A stretch of DNA of 50,804 nt from Loktanella sp. PT4BL (GCF_003201935.1 NZ_QJJL01000007.1:1-50804); one strand, 5' to 3'; positions 25,446-34,320 are shown, numbered from the stretch's first letter. The notes: generated by a model not told the origin, from the letters alone. Numbers and translations: made by a program.

Positions 25446-25913
25446 TTACGGCGTATCTTTGACAAGCTTGAGATTGTATGTCTTGCACTTAGGACAAAGA
25501 TAGTGGCCATCGGTGATTTGATGTTGGACACGATTGGGCACCTGTACGGTGTAATATCCCAGAAAACTCTGGCTAAGCTTCTGTCTTATCGAAAGCTTTT
25601 TTCCGGTGAACGTCGGCCAAGTGATCTTTATTGACCGCGACCCGTCTTTCTTTGCTCCAAACCATGCATACACTGTTTGTTGCCCGTCCCCTGCAGAAAT
25701 TGACGGGTCGTCGATGTGCCGAAAGTTTGCGATTTTGCAGTGAACGCACTTTGGCGCATCCGCTGCGTAGTTCACGGGTGTTATTTCATCGCACTGATCG
25801 CAATAAGCTGGGAAGAGCTCGCCCTCTGACCAACCGTCAGTTTGCGTGGTGCCAGCTTGCCATTTCATATGGTGCGCACAGTGACGGCATTCACTCAGAA
25901 CGATTTCAACCAT
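25446..25913 (-). CDS. Hypothetical protein with several CxxC zinc-ribbon motifs
   Basis: This 155-residue protein has four CxxC-type pairs: CRHCAHH near residue 9, CDQCDE near 38, CVHCKI near 55 and CPKCKT near 143. This arrangement suggests two zinc ribbons. The middle contains a basic beta-rich part (KKDGSRSIKITWPTFTGKKL). I do not recognise the family. It lies upstream of nothing obviously related; the XRE regulator gene, also on the minus strand, is about 70 bases upstream, so the two may be cotranscribed. The role could be nucleic-acid binding, as a guess from the zinc motifs. Confidence 0.55.
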   Translation of the reverse strand: MVEIVLSECRHCAHHMKWQAGTTQTDGWSEGELFPAYCDQCDEITPVNYAADAPKCVHCKIANFRHIDDPSISAGDGQQTVYAWFGAKKDGSRSIKITWPTFTGKKLSIRQKLSQSFLGYYTVQVPNRVQHQITDGHYLCPKCKTYNLKLVKDTP

Positions 25914-25983
25914 TTTTTGTCTTGCTTCTGGCTAAAATACTGATCATGGGCAGTTTCAAGGCGACAGTGATAACAAGCTTTTG

Positions 25984-26355
25984 TCAGTCATTTTCGCTAA
26001 GTGTTCGGACTAACTCTAACAGTCGGCGCCGTTGATTTTCCGGTGCAGCAAAGTAGGCGCTTAAAACGTCCAGCGCTTCTTGGCTATTGAAAATATCGAC
26101 TGGCAAATGAGCTGTCGTTGGATCCGTCGTGCGCTCATCTTCCAGTCCGTCAAAGAAGAATGACACAGGGGCACTTAAGACCTTTGCGATGCTCCAGAGG
26201 CGTGAAGCGCTGACACGGTTCTTGCCAGTCTCGTACTTTTGCATCTGCTGAAACTTGACGCCAACCTGGTTGGACAGTTCTTGCTGGGTTGTCTTCAGCA
26301 GTAGGCGGCGCTGGCGAATGCGCTTTCCGACGTGGATATCAACAGGATGGAACAT
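25984..26355 (-). CDS. XRE-family transcriptional regulator
   Basis: This helix-turn-helix regulator of 123 residues starts at ATG 26355 (MFHPVDIHVGKRIRQRRLLL), with AAGGAAAA just upstream. The HTH core is TQQELSNQVGVKFQQMQKYE at about residues 24-44. KNRVSASRLWSIAKVLSAPV follows. The C-terminal part (SQEALDVLSAYFAAPENQRR) matches a widespread alphaproteobacterial XRE group of this length. The frame is open upstream to 26394, but those codons lack a start signal. Targets are unknown. Confidence 0.85.
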   Translation of the reverse strand: MFHPVDIHVGKRIRQRRLLLKTTQQELSNQVGVKFQQMQKYETGKNRVSASRLWSIAKVLSAPVSFFFDGLEDERTTDPTTAHLPVDIFNSQEALDVLSAYFAAPENQRRRLLELVRTLSEND

Positions 26356-26766
26356 TGTTTTCCTTACTTCCGCAGCGATTGATTGCTTTGCCAAGATTCC
26401 TGACTTTCAAACAGAACGTGGCTTCTGGCACTGTGAAACTCTAAATCGGCTGTTTTTTGTGGCTGACTTTGTTGTTTAACGCTTCTCTCGCAAACTTTGG
26501 GGCGATTTCCAACACGCCACACTGAAAGCATTCGCGCAATATATCTTTGGATTTTAGGTTGTTTGCTGAATGCCACGCGCAATCCAGCGATAGTGGCAGT
26601 GAACGGGTGCTTATGCCTCAGTACTCCAAGCGCCCTCGAAACCTTAAGCGTTCTGCCTTTAACCTGAGACTTCCATGAAAGGTTGAACGCGCGCAACGAT
26701 GGGACGGAACACTGCGTTTTTCAAAAATGTGTGGTTCAGGTTTTCGCGAAACGCTTTAAATTCTGA
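26356..26766. other. Intergenic region, nothing recognised
   Basis: Separates the XRE regulator from the outer-membrane protein gene. A long minus-strand frame exists but lacks a credible start and composition. No promoter elements are called. Confidence 0.4.
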
Positions 26767-27405
26767 CTAGAAACTGTAGCCAAGTCTCAACTGCAAAGTA
26801 CCGAACTCAGGCTCGACGCCATTATCGTTCTCGTTGAAAGCAGTCGACATGTCCCGCTGGATGTACTTGACGCCTGCGAGCCAATGGTTTGCCAGCGCAA
26901 AATCAATACCCACGCCGTAGTTCATGCCGGTGCCAGACGGATTTGTCAGCTCGTTGTCATTCTCCCAATTGCCCCTGGAGTATCCGACAAAGGCATAGGG
27001 CAAGGCATGCTCAACTGACCAGCCGCCGCGCAGCTGTAGGTCGAGCATGCTGGTAAATTCCGGGGCGAAAAAGTTGCTATTCGCTACATAGTTTGCCGAC
27101 TGAGCGGCCAGTTCGAAACCGTAAACAAGGGAATCCCTCTGAACGTTGTAACCGGCGAATAGGCCGGCACCGTTACCTGACATATCGTAATAGTCGCCCG
27201 AAACGCCCCGATAGAAATATGTCGTGAAGCCATTCACTAACCGACCTGCCGTCACACCAGCATAGAAACCAGACCAGTCCAGCGCTATAGGCACGGGATC
27301 GATCGTGCTGACATTTTGCTCAACTTGTAACTGGGTTGGCCCCTCTGCAAATGCATGCGCGGGACTAAACACGGCGATCATAACCGCAAGATATACAGAT
27401 TTCAT
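26767..27405 (-). CDS. Outer-membrane beta-barrel protein
   Basis: This 212-residue protein starts at ATG 27405. A Sec signal peptide MKSVYLAVMIAVFSPAHAFA is followed by a likely cleavage before EGPTQ. The mature part alternates aromatic and polar residues (DWSGFYAGVTAGRLVNG; GAGLFAGYNVQRDSLVYGFE; LQLRGGWSVEHALPYAFVGY; LAGVKYIQRDM). It ends FGTLQLRLGYSF with a C-terminal Phe. This is the pattern of Omp25/OmpA-like beta-barrel proteins. Function is unknown, perhaps a surface or adhesion protein. The gene appears intact between remnants. Confidence 0.85.
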   Translation of the reverse strand: MKSVYLAVMIAVFSPAHAFAEGPTQLQVEQNVSTIDPVPIALDWSGFYAGVTAGRLVNGFTTYFYRGVSGDYYDMSGNGAGLFAGYNVQRDSLVYGFELAAQSANYVANSNFFAPEFTSMLDLQLRGGWSVEHALPYAFVGYSRGNWENDNELTNPSGTGMNYGVGIDFALANHWLAGVKYIQRDMSTAFNENDNGVEPEFGTLQLRLGYSF

Positions 27406-27605
27406 GTTGGTTGACCAATCACTAGACATTCATGTCAACGGCAGAGTAAAGGTAAGACAAAGGCCAGCGCAAAATGTTCCCAGTTTGGATTTAGTTTAAT
27501 CAGTGTATAGGCGTGGTTTGAGAGAGTGTCCATCGGCTGCTATCGGCTCCATGTCCAAAAGCGTTCTTCGCATCACTGTGATGAGCGTTTCGCTGTTTGC
27601 ATCCT

Positions 27606-27938
27606 TCAGATTTTCGACAGTGGAATCCGGTCGCAGAACTCGGGCGAGTCTGCCCTTATATCTTTGCTGACGGTCTTTTTCGCCTCTGCCACAGGGTTGG
27701 GCTCGAGGTTATCTTGCAAGCGCGTAGTGGCTGTCAACAGCGCCACGATCTGTTCGGGCACAGGCATGTAACCATGCTCGCGCTGTTTCAGCACTTCGCG
27801 AACACGCAGGCCATGGGTCAGATTGCTCCGAGTTTTTGCCTCAAGCTGCGTGCCAAAACGGGTGAAGTTGGCGTTTGGGATCCCGGGTTTCAAGATGGGA
27901 TCTAACGACACTCTGTAATCAGAGGTGGAGTGGCTCAT
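27606..27938 (-). pseudogene. C-terminal fragment of an F1-ATPase alpha subunit
   Basis: This 110-residue frame resembles the C-terminal helical domain of ATP synthase alpha. It reads FTRFGTQLEAKTRSNLTHGL, then RVREVLKQREHGYMPVPEQI and VALLTATTRLQDNL. The nucleotide-binding domain is missing. Its divergence from the standard alpha subunit suggests the alternate (N-type) F1Fo-ATPase found in some roseobacters. It starts MSHSTSDYRVSLDP, but that start may be fortuitous. Translation in another frame past 27606 may continue it. No other ATPase gene is nearby; it is a stranded remnant. Confidence 0.6.
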
Positions 27939-28179
27939 GATGCTCTTTGCCGAGTGTATTTGAGAGCGCTACTAGGAGGAGGTGTCGTCGAATTGGTCAT
28001 CTTTTGATATTAACTTTGCGGGAAACACCCAGTATTTTGATGCGGCGCATCTTGGGTCTGTTGGCGTTCAGGATTGAACGAAACCGCTAACGCGGGATGT
28101 CCGCCGCTATTGGCAGGAATAGGCCTCCTGATGAGAAGGTTTGGTTGCTAAGACCAACCATTGAACAGGAGACCATCCC

Positions 28180-29191
28180 ATGGCCACTGCCACATCAGCG
28201 GTCAGCCCGCTGCGCCGCCGTATGATCGACGACATGACGCTTCGCAACCTGTCGCCTGTCGCTCAACGATCATATTGCATGCCGTTGCCAAATTCAGCCG
28301 GTATTTTGACCGGTCACCAGATCAGCTTGGTTTAGAAGATGTTCGGGCTTTTCAGGTCTATCTGGTAGCGCAAGGCATTTCCTGGCCAGCGCTCAATCAG
28401 ACCGTCTGCGCCTTGCGCTCTTTCTAGGGTGTCACCCTGAACCGTGCGGAGATCCCCGAGCGGATCAGACCCTGAGTTATCATCCCCATCTCCATTGCAT
28501 CGTTCCGTGCGGTGGCCCGTCATCCGATGGCACGCGCTGGATAGCCTGCCGCCCAAACTTCTTTCTGCCAGTCCGAGTGCTATCACACCGGTTGCATCGG
28601 CTGTTTCTGCAGTCGCTGCGCGTCGCCTTTGACGCTGGACAGCTACAGTTCTTCGGCGATACCGCTGAAGTCGCCGACCCACAGGCCTTCACCCGGCTTC
28701 TGACGTCAACCAGTCATCGAGACTGGGTGGTCTATGCCAAACCACCCTTTGGCGGGCCGGAACAGGTGCTGGCCTATCGGAGCCGATATACCCATCGTGT
28801 CGCCATCGCCAATTCACGTCTGGTCAGCATTGCAGATGGCAAGCTGACGTTCCGCTGGCGCGACTATCGCCATGGTCGTCGGCCCAGGACGATGACCCTT
28901 GATCCTGGAGAGTTCATCCGCCGCTTTCTTCTGCATACCGTGCCCGACGGATTTCACCGCATCCGCCATTTCGGCTCCTTCGCCAACGGGCAGCGTGCTG
29001 CCCGCCTCACAGCATGCAGAGCATTGCTGGCCGATCAGATGCAGACGATCAGGAGCTCCGCCAAACCCGCAATGAAGGCGGCCCCTGCCGCGCGGCAATG
29101 CCCATGTTGCGGCCTATCTATGGTCAAGATCACCGTATGGTACCACGGTCAGGGGCCGCCCGAATGGGCCTTTTGGAGCGACAGCTCATGA
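28180..29191 (+). pseudogene. Collapsed IS91-family element (integrase N-term plus transposase C-term)
   Basis: The left part (28180-28430) reads MATATSAVSPLRRRMIDDMT, then after a frameshift HAVAKFSRYFDRSPDQLGLE and VRAFQVYLVAQGISWPALNQ. That is the N-terminus of the tyrosine recombinase carried by some IS91 elements. From about 28530 the sequence is the C-terminal half of an IS91/IS801-type transposase. It reads FFLPVRVLSHRLHRLFLQSL, then HRDWVVYAKPPFGGPEQVLA, RYTHRVAIANSRLVSI and GFHRIRHFGSFANGQR, and ends near 29191 with CPCCGLSM. A large deletion has joined the two. Not functional. Confidence 0.75.
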
Positions 29192-29502
29192 TCGACCACA
29201 ACAGACAACGGATATCCATCCAACCGTCTGCTTCCATGCAGGCCGTAGCGACACACTACGGCCCAAAGCCTTGGTTGCCCCGGTTCTGGCCGTTGCGCAA
29301 CACTACTTGCCAGCAAACCACACCGGTTTCGCAACCGCTGAAGACCAGCTATTGGCCAAATTGTCATCCGCGCGCCGCCATTCATCGGTCTGCCCGCGGT
29401 CGCAAATACCACCTCAGAGCTGAGCCAGAAACACAATCCCCATAGCGCAAAACTAACTCGCGGGTTCGTTCAATCCGGCTTCAATAAGGTCGCGGACAGC
29501 CG
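29192..29502. other. Gap between IS91 remnant and truncated IS3 copy
   Basis: It probably contains the downstream end of the IS91-type element, but no terminus could be fixed. A short minus-strand coding-like tail (VRDLIEAGLNEPAS then stop, 29458-29502) has no recognised family. Confidence 0.35.
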
Positions 29503-30378
29503 ATCCGTCCATGCGAACGATGTGAAGTGGCTGCCCTGATCCGTATTCATGATTTGAGGCAAACCAAATTTGTGGATAGCCTCGTTCAGGACGTCGACGC
29601 GAAACTCCGCTTCCAGCGTGTTTGATATGCGCCACGCCAACACCTTGCGGGTTTGCCAGTCCATGATGGAAACCAAATACAGAAAGCCTTGTCGCATCGG
29701 TAGATAGGTGATGTCGGTGCACCAGACTTGGTTGGGCCGGTCCACGCGCAGCCAACGCAGAAGATAGGGGTAGATCTGATGGCCTTTCGCAGCCTTGCTC
29801 GTGCTGGGTTTCTGATAGATCGGTATGAGGCCCATCAGTCGCATCAAGCGCCTGATCCGCTTTTCCTTCACCAGATGATCTGCATTGCGCAAATGCCGTG
29901 TCATCTGACGCACTCCGTAAAACGGGGTCTCTAGGAACTGCTTGTCGATCAGCCGCATCAGATCGAGGTTCATCTCCGTCTCGCCCTTGGGATCATAGTA
30001 AAACGAAGACCGCGAGATTGAAAGAAACGCACACTGCTTGCTGACTGACAGATCTGATTGGTTCGGCTTAATCATACTGCGCCTCACTTGCCGGTCCAAC
30101 GTTTGAGCTTTCTGGCCAAAAAAATCGTTGGCGACGGCCAGCTCCTCAATCTTGGCGTAGAGATCTTTGACCTGCTTTTCATCGACTTCCGGTGCTTTCC
30201 GGCTGCCCCGCTCGAAGACGCCTGATGCGCCTTCAAGAAATGCCTGCTTCCAGTGATGGATCATCGTCGGATGAACCCCGAACCGGCTGGCAAGCTCGCT
30301 CACCGTCTCTTCACCCTTCAGCGCCTCTAACGCCACCTTGGCATTAAACTCTGGGTGATGTTGCTTCCGTTTCGACAT
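29470..30378 (-). pseudogene. IS3 OrfAB transposase, naturally fused but C-terminally truncated
   Basis: This continuous frame of 302 codons holds both the OrfA helix-turn-helix (HHPEFNAKVALEALKGEETV) and the OrfB core with DDE Asp residues (VWCTDITYLPMR and IMNTDQGSHFTSF). OrfA and OrfB are in one frame here. A run of seven Ts follows AACGA where copy 2 has six, so the frameshift needed in copy 2 is not required. The end of the frame (SATLLKPD) is not IS3-like, and the Glu-bearing segment is missing. It could not transpose. Confidence 0.85.
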
Positions 30379-30458
30379 ATCTGATCTCCTTCGTGTTGAA
30401 GATCAGCAGATGACAAATCGCAGCTTACGTTAGTGTCCAAATTTCGGAGGGTAGCTCA
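29503..30458 (-). mobile_element. IS3-family element, copy 1, 3' truncated
   Basis: The 5' terminal repeat (TGAGCTACCCTCCGAAATTT) lies at 30439-30458 on the minus strand and matches that of copy 2 at 32029. Similarity to copy 2 stops inside the catalytic domain near 29503, so the last ~85 codons and the 3' terminal repeat are gone. Its orientation is opposite to copy 2. Confidence 0.8.
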
Positions 30459-30459
30459 G

Positions 30460-30790
30460 ACTGATGTCCGGGCAGGTGCATCAAATGCGTGTGGTGCCGG
30501 ATTTGATCTAAGGTTTCTGCGTCGACCGCCTACTCGCCGACCGCGCCTTCGATGCCAACTTGCTACGATTTGCTCTGGATCAGCAGGAGACAATCCCTGT
30601 CAGCCCTCTGAAATTGAACCGCAGTTTCCACGCGAGTTTGGACAAAGAAACCTGCAAACGGCGGCACCTCATCGAGAATTACTTTGGCAAACTCAAGGAA
30701 AACAGGAGTATCGGAATGCGGTCATGTAAAACAGATCAGAGCTTCGCCGACGTCATCTGGCTCGCAGCAACCATGATTCAACTTCGATAA
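30460..30790 (+). pseudogene. IS5-family transposase C-terminal remnant
   Basis: The plus-strand reading ends SFHASLDKETCKRRHLIENY, then FGKLKENRSIGMRSCKTDQS and FADVIWLAATMIQLR with a stop at 30790. This is the C-terminus of an IS5-type transposase with its Glu in the HLIENYFGKLK motif. The first third has stops and no start. Nothing upstream of copy 1's end matches the rest of the gene. Confidence 0.75.
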
Positions 30791-30923
30791 CCGTCAACAG
30801 TCCCTAGTCAATCTGAAACTGGCTATCCAATGCTCCACCTCACGGCAAAAGATAGGTTGATCCGTTGAACAGATAACGAGCCCACTAAGGGCAAACGTCT
30901 GGTAGATGAACCAAGGGTCCGAA

Positions 30924-31208
30924 ATGATCAGAAGCCAACTGATAGCGAGGATTGCGGCAGAAAATCCGCATCTGTACCGCAGTGATATTGAAAAGGTCGT
31001 AGCGGCGATATTCGACACGATCAGTGCGCATCTTGCAGCGGGTGGTCGAGTAGAACTGCGTGGGTTTGGGATCTTTAGCGTCCGGCGTCGTTCGGTAGGC
31101 AGGCGGCGCAATCCTCGTACAGGAGAGATTATGACTCTCGATGCAAAATCTGCACCGTTCTTCCGTACAGGCAAGGACCTGCACAAACGGTTGAATCCTG
31201 ATGGTTAG
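30924..31208 (+). CDS. Integration host factor beta-like (HU/IHF family)
   Basis: This 94-residue HU-fold DNA-bending protein has the beta-subunit pattern. It reads MIRSQLIARIAAENPHLYRS, then HLAAGGRVELRGFGIFSVRR. The DNA-contacting arm is GRRRNPRTGE, and the end is FFRTGKDLHKRLN. Start ATG 30924 has AAGGG six bases upstream; an earlier ATG at 30906 is also open. It is a second copy, presumably besides the chromosomal ihfB, located between two IS3 copies. IHF aids plasmid replication, transposition and partition, so a plasmid copy is plausible. It appears intact. Confidence 0.88.
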   Translation: MIRSQLIARIAAENPHLYRSDIEKVVAAIFDTISAHLAAGGRVELRGFGIFSVRRRSVGRRRNPRTGEIMTLDAKSAPFFRTGKDLHKRLNPDG

Positions 31209-31261
31209 CAGCGTGAACGCCGAACGTTCATACAAGGTGCAGGATTTTTATCCTTTGCTAC

Positions 31262-32028
31262 TCCAACATTTTCGGCTGGAATTCCTTCCCGGTCCCGAAA
31301 ACCACTGAGGAGAACCGCGCTAATTTGATAGCGGCTGCCGAAGGCATCCTTCTGGCCCGCGAGGTGCATTTCCCCGCCACCATCGCGAACCTCTGGGACC
31401 CCGAAAAAATGCTCGCCAAGTTACGCATCGCGCATGACTATAACGACGAGGTGCTGGCAGAGATTTACGTCAACCGCCGCATTGCACTGAACGGCTGGAA
31501 TGAGGTCGCGCAGACCAATATCGAGGATGGGTTCAAGAACGTGGACTATCTGAACCCCGAAGAGCGCGACGACTGGGCAGAGGTTCAGCACTACATCTAC
31601 GCCAGCACTTATGCGATTGGTGCGCTGGAGAAGTTACCTCTGGCCAACCGGCTGCTGCGTCAGACGCATGAAATCCTGATGACTGGCCTCCGCGGGAAGC
31701 ATGAGCGACCGGGACATTTCCGAGAAAGCCAAAACTGGATCGGCGTCAGCCTTAAGAATGTGGCGTTCATACCGCCGCACTATGGCCATGTGCCAGACGT
31801 GATGAGCGATGTGGAAGCTTTCCTGCATGCGAACGACCTGTGTGTGTCCGCAGCTCTGGACTGTAATCGGGCACTTTCAGTTCGAAACAATCCACCCATT
31901 TCTGGAAGCTAATGGAGGGCTGAGACGGCTGATGATCTCTTTCTATCTCGCTTCCGAAGGTTTACTGGTAAAGCCTGCGCTGTATCTATCCGTCTAGTTT
32001 GAGCGCAACAAAACGGCCTATCTGGATC
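31262..32028 (+). pseudogene. DNA-methyltransferase tail fused to a degraded Fic protein
   Basis: From about 31262 the frame reads NIFGWNSFPVPKTTEENRAN, then LIAAAEGILLAREVHFPATI and LWDPEKMLAKLRIAHDYNDE. That resembles the C-terminus of MmeI-like class I DNA methyltransferases. In the same frame it passes to a Fic-family N-terminus (TNIEDGFKNVDYLNPEERDD; GLRGKHERPGHFRESQNWIG; FIPPHYGHVPDVMSDV). A frameshift near 31850 moves the Fic core to another frame. There the motif reads HPFLEANGGLRR instead of HPFxxGNGR. The 3' end is cut by IS3 copy 2. The 195-codon frame starting at TTG 31325 ends at 31912. No active product is expected. Confidence 0.7.
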
Positions 32029-32109
32029 TGAGCTACCCCCCGAAATTCGGACACTGACGTAAGCTGCGATTTGTAGATCTGCTGATCTTCAACATGAAGG
32101 AGATCGGAC

Positions 32110-32403
32110 ATGTCGAAACGGAAGCAAGATCACCCAGAGTTTAAGGCCAAGGTCGCGTTAGAGGCGCTGAAGGGTGAAGAGACGGTGAGCGAGTTGGCCA
32201 GTCGGTTTGGGGTTCATCCAACGATGATCCATCAATGGAAGCGTGCCTTGCTTGAAGGCGCGTCAGGCGTATTTGAGCGTGGCAGCCGGAAGGCACCGGA
32301 AGTTGATGACGAGCAGGTCAAAGACCTCCATGCCAAGATCGGGGAGTTGGCCGTCGCCAACGATTTTTTGGCAAGAAAGCTCAAACCCTGGACCGGCAAG
32401 TGA
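32110..32403 (+). CDS. IS3 OrfA (DNA-binding part)
   Basis: This 97-residue helix-turn-helix protein (HPEFKAKVALEALKGEETVS; ELASRFGVHPTMIHQWKRAL) is followed by a coiled-coil-like segment. A ribosome site (AAGGAG) lies upstream. The frame ends just after DFLARKLKPWTGK. A slippery A-TTTTTT-G heptamer near 32360 allows a -1 shift into the orfB frame, giving a fused OrfAB transposase. It overlaps orfB by four bases. Confidence 0.88.
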   Translation: MSKRKQDHPEFKAKVALEALKGEETVSELASRFGVHPTMIHQWKRALLEGASGVFERGSRKAPEVDDEQVKDLHAKIGELAVANDFLARKLKPWTGK

Positions 32404-33260
32404 AGGGCAAGATGATTGAGCCGAACCTTCCAGATCTGTCTGTCGGCAAGCAATGCGCGTTGCTGTCGATCTCGCGGTCGTCATTTTACTATGAACCGAA
32501 GGGCGAGAGCGAAATGAATCGTGATCTGATGCGCCTGATAGACAAGCAGTTCCTGGAGACCCCGTTTTACGGTGTGCGTCAGATATGGCATCTGCGCAAT
32601 GATGACCACGTGGTCAATGAGAAGCGGATCAGACGCTTGATGCGACTGATGGGCCTTATGCCGATCTATCAGAAGCCCAACACGAGTAGAGCCGCCAAGG
32701 GTCACAAGATTTACCCCTATCTGCTGCGTGGGTTGCGGGTAGATCGGCCGAACCAAGTCTGGTGTGCCGACATCACGTATCTGCCCATGCGGAGGGGCTT
32801 TTTGTATCTGGTCGCGATTATGGACTGGCACACACGCAAGGTGCTGGCTTGGCGCATCTCGAACACGCTGGAGGCGGGCTTCTGCGCTGATGCTCTGAAT
32901 GAGGCAATCCACAAGTTTGGCGCACCAGACATAATGAACACTGATCAAGTGGCGCAGTTTACATCGTTTGCTTGGACCGACAGACTGCGGCGCTCAAACG
33001 TGCGTATCTCAATGGATGGCAAGGGCCGGTTCCTTGACAACATCTTCGTTGAACGGCTGTGGCGATCCTTGAAATACGAATGTGTTTACCTGCATGCTTG
33101 GGAGACCGGATCAGAGGCGAAATCAGGCATCAGGAAGTGGATCGACTTCTACAACCAAAAACGCCCGCACTCCGCCCTTGGCGGCAAACCACCTGCTGTG
33201 ATCTACTGGCAGCGAAACGAAACAACACAACCCGATCAGCAGGTGCAAAGATTAGCTTAA
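32400..33260 (+). CDS. IS3 OrfB transposase (DDE/rve domain)
   Basis: This 286-residue integrase-core protein opens at GTG 32400. The catalytic Asp is in VWCADITYLPMRRGF, and the second Asp is in DIMNTDQVAQFTSF (position of the usual NxDxGxQF, with Gly replaced by Val). The Glu is in FVERLWRSLKYECVYLH, then RPHSALGGKPPAVIYW. In the TDQVAQ motif the conserved Gly-Ser is changed, and activity is uncertain. The active form is probably the OrfAB fusion made by frameshifting from orfA. Confidence 0.88.
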   Translation: MKGKMIEPNLPDLSVGKQCALLSISRSSFYYEPKGESEMNRDLMRLIDKQFLETPFYGVRQIWHLRNDDHVVNEKRIRRLMRLMGLMPIYQKPNTSRAAKGHKIYPYLLRGLRVDRPNQVWCADITYLPMRRGFLYLVAIMDWHTRKVLAWRISNTLEAGFCADALNEAIHKFGAPDIMNTDQVAQFTSFAWTDRLRRSNVRISMDGKGRFLDNIFVERLWRSLKYECVYLHAWETGSEAKSGIRKWIDFYNQKRPHSALGGKPPAVIYWQRNETTQPDQQVQRLA

Positions 33261-33299
33261 TTTACGCCAGATCCTGTCCAACAAATGGGGAGTAGCTCA

Positions 33300-34288
33300 G
33301 GAGTATTCGCATACTCAAAGAGAGGATCGAGCAGGATGTTCTTCTGCGCTTCAGTTCGCGCCGTTAAGAGAACGCCCTCGCGGTTATGTATGGCCAGTTG
33401 TCGACGTGCACTAAGTGGCTTCGATTATTGGGGCGACGACGAACACGGCCAATACCTTGATGTCTGCCATGGCTGCATACGGCATTCTGGCCAAGATCAC
33501 GGGCGAACGCCAGAACCGGCTGATTGTGTTCAGCGAATGTATCGAACTTTTCAGGAAGTAATAGTCTGTGCGTTCCAAAACCCATTTCATCAGTCTCGGT
33601 GAACTATGTCCAAACCAGCGCTTCCACGACTCTAACGAGCTTGGCATGCGCGCCATGCAAGAGAGCGCCTACGAAAGGTGCGGTGAGCAATATTTACTGA
33701 TCAAGTCGCCACCCGCGTCCGGCATATGGTAATATCACGCGCGTTGATGTTCGTCGCGCTCGACAAGCTCGACACTCAAGGTGTGAAGCAGGCGATCGTG
33801 GTGGTCCTGGAGACATTCCTTGGGTCGAGCTTCAATGACGAACTGCTGACTAAGCATGGTTTCCGGACAATGTGGACGGTCGCGCCGAAGTGGAACCCAT
33901 GCAATTCGCCCGGAACAAAAGCGCGACAGCTTTATGCTCCTTGCTTGGGGCCGCAGGTTGAGGGTGCAAGCTAAAATTATCCGGTATATGCATTTGCCCT
34001 TGCGCCTCTTTGCGCGCGGCTGTCGGCAGTTCTGTCGTCATTGGCGCGCCAATTACCTGCACGACATGGCGAAGAATGAGCCAGTCAGGTGCAATGGAGA
34101 AGTTGAGGGGCAGCTTATGTTATCCTTCGTCGATTTTTTACACATTAGAAGTATATGTATATCGTAAGATAGCAGCGTTAATATTTTCGATGTGTTGCTT
34201 TGTTTGGTGTAAGGAAAGAAGTTTAACTTACCTATGTTTAAGTTTTGCAGGTTTAGACTAACTAGTACGAAAACGCCCCCACTCACGG
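33300..34288. other. Gene-poor degenerate stretch
   Basis: Several short frames overlap on both strands (for example a minus-strand one at 33411-33656 and a plus-strand one at 33726-33974), but none has a recognised family and credible start. AT-rich sequence from about 34130 leads to a strong terminator at 34289. A short RNA could be encoded there. Confidence 0.35.
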
Positions 34289-34320
34289 CCCCCCTTGTGT
34301 AAAATCGAGGGGGGTTTTTT
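34289..34320 (+). terminator. Strong intrinsic terminator without an obvious gene upstream
   Basis: CCCCCC at 34289-34294 pairs with GGGGGG at 34309-34314, and six Ts follow at 34315-34320. This is a classical Rho-independent terminator on the plus strand. No annotated gene ends just upstream, so it may end a small RNA or be a leftover. Confidence 0.75.

Larger units (their letters stand above)
32029..33299 (+). mobile_element. IS3-family element, copy 2, complete (1271 bp)
   Basis: Terminal inverted repeats are TGAGCTACCCCCCGAA at the left, and at the right the inverse of TGAGCTACTCCCCATT; both continue to GGACA. The size is normal for IS3. It carries overlapping orfA and orfB. No target duplication is evident (GATC to the left, GGAG to the right), so flanks may have been rearranged. 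Confidence 0.88.

Noticed and set aside
26364..26696. Minus-strand 110-codon frame upstream of the XRE gene
   Set aside because: Starts at TTG with no ribosome site, and the composition is not protein-like; its end overlaps the XRE reading.
29014..29445. Plus-strand frame near the IS91 remnant
   Set aside because: No resemblance to a protein family, and it overlaps the transposase fragment in another frame.
33726..33974. Plus-strand 82-codon frame (MVISRALMFVALDKLDTQGV)
   Set aside because: Looked protein-like at first, but no family is recognised, it has no ribosome site, and it lies in a decayed zone.
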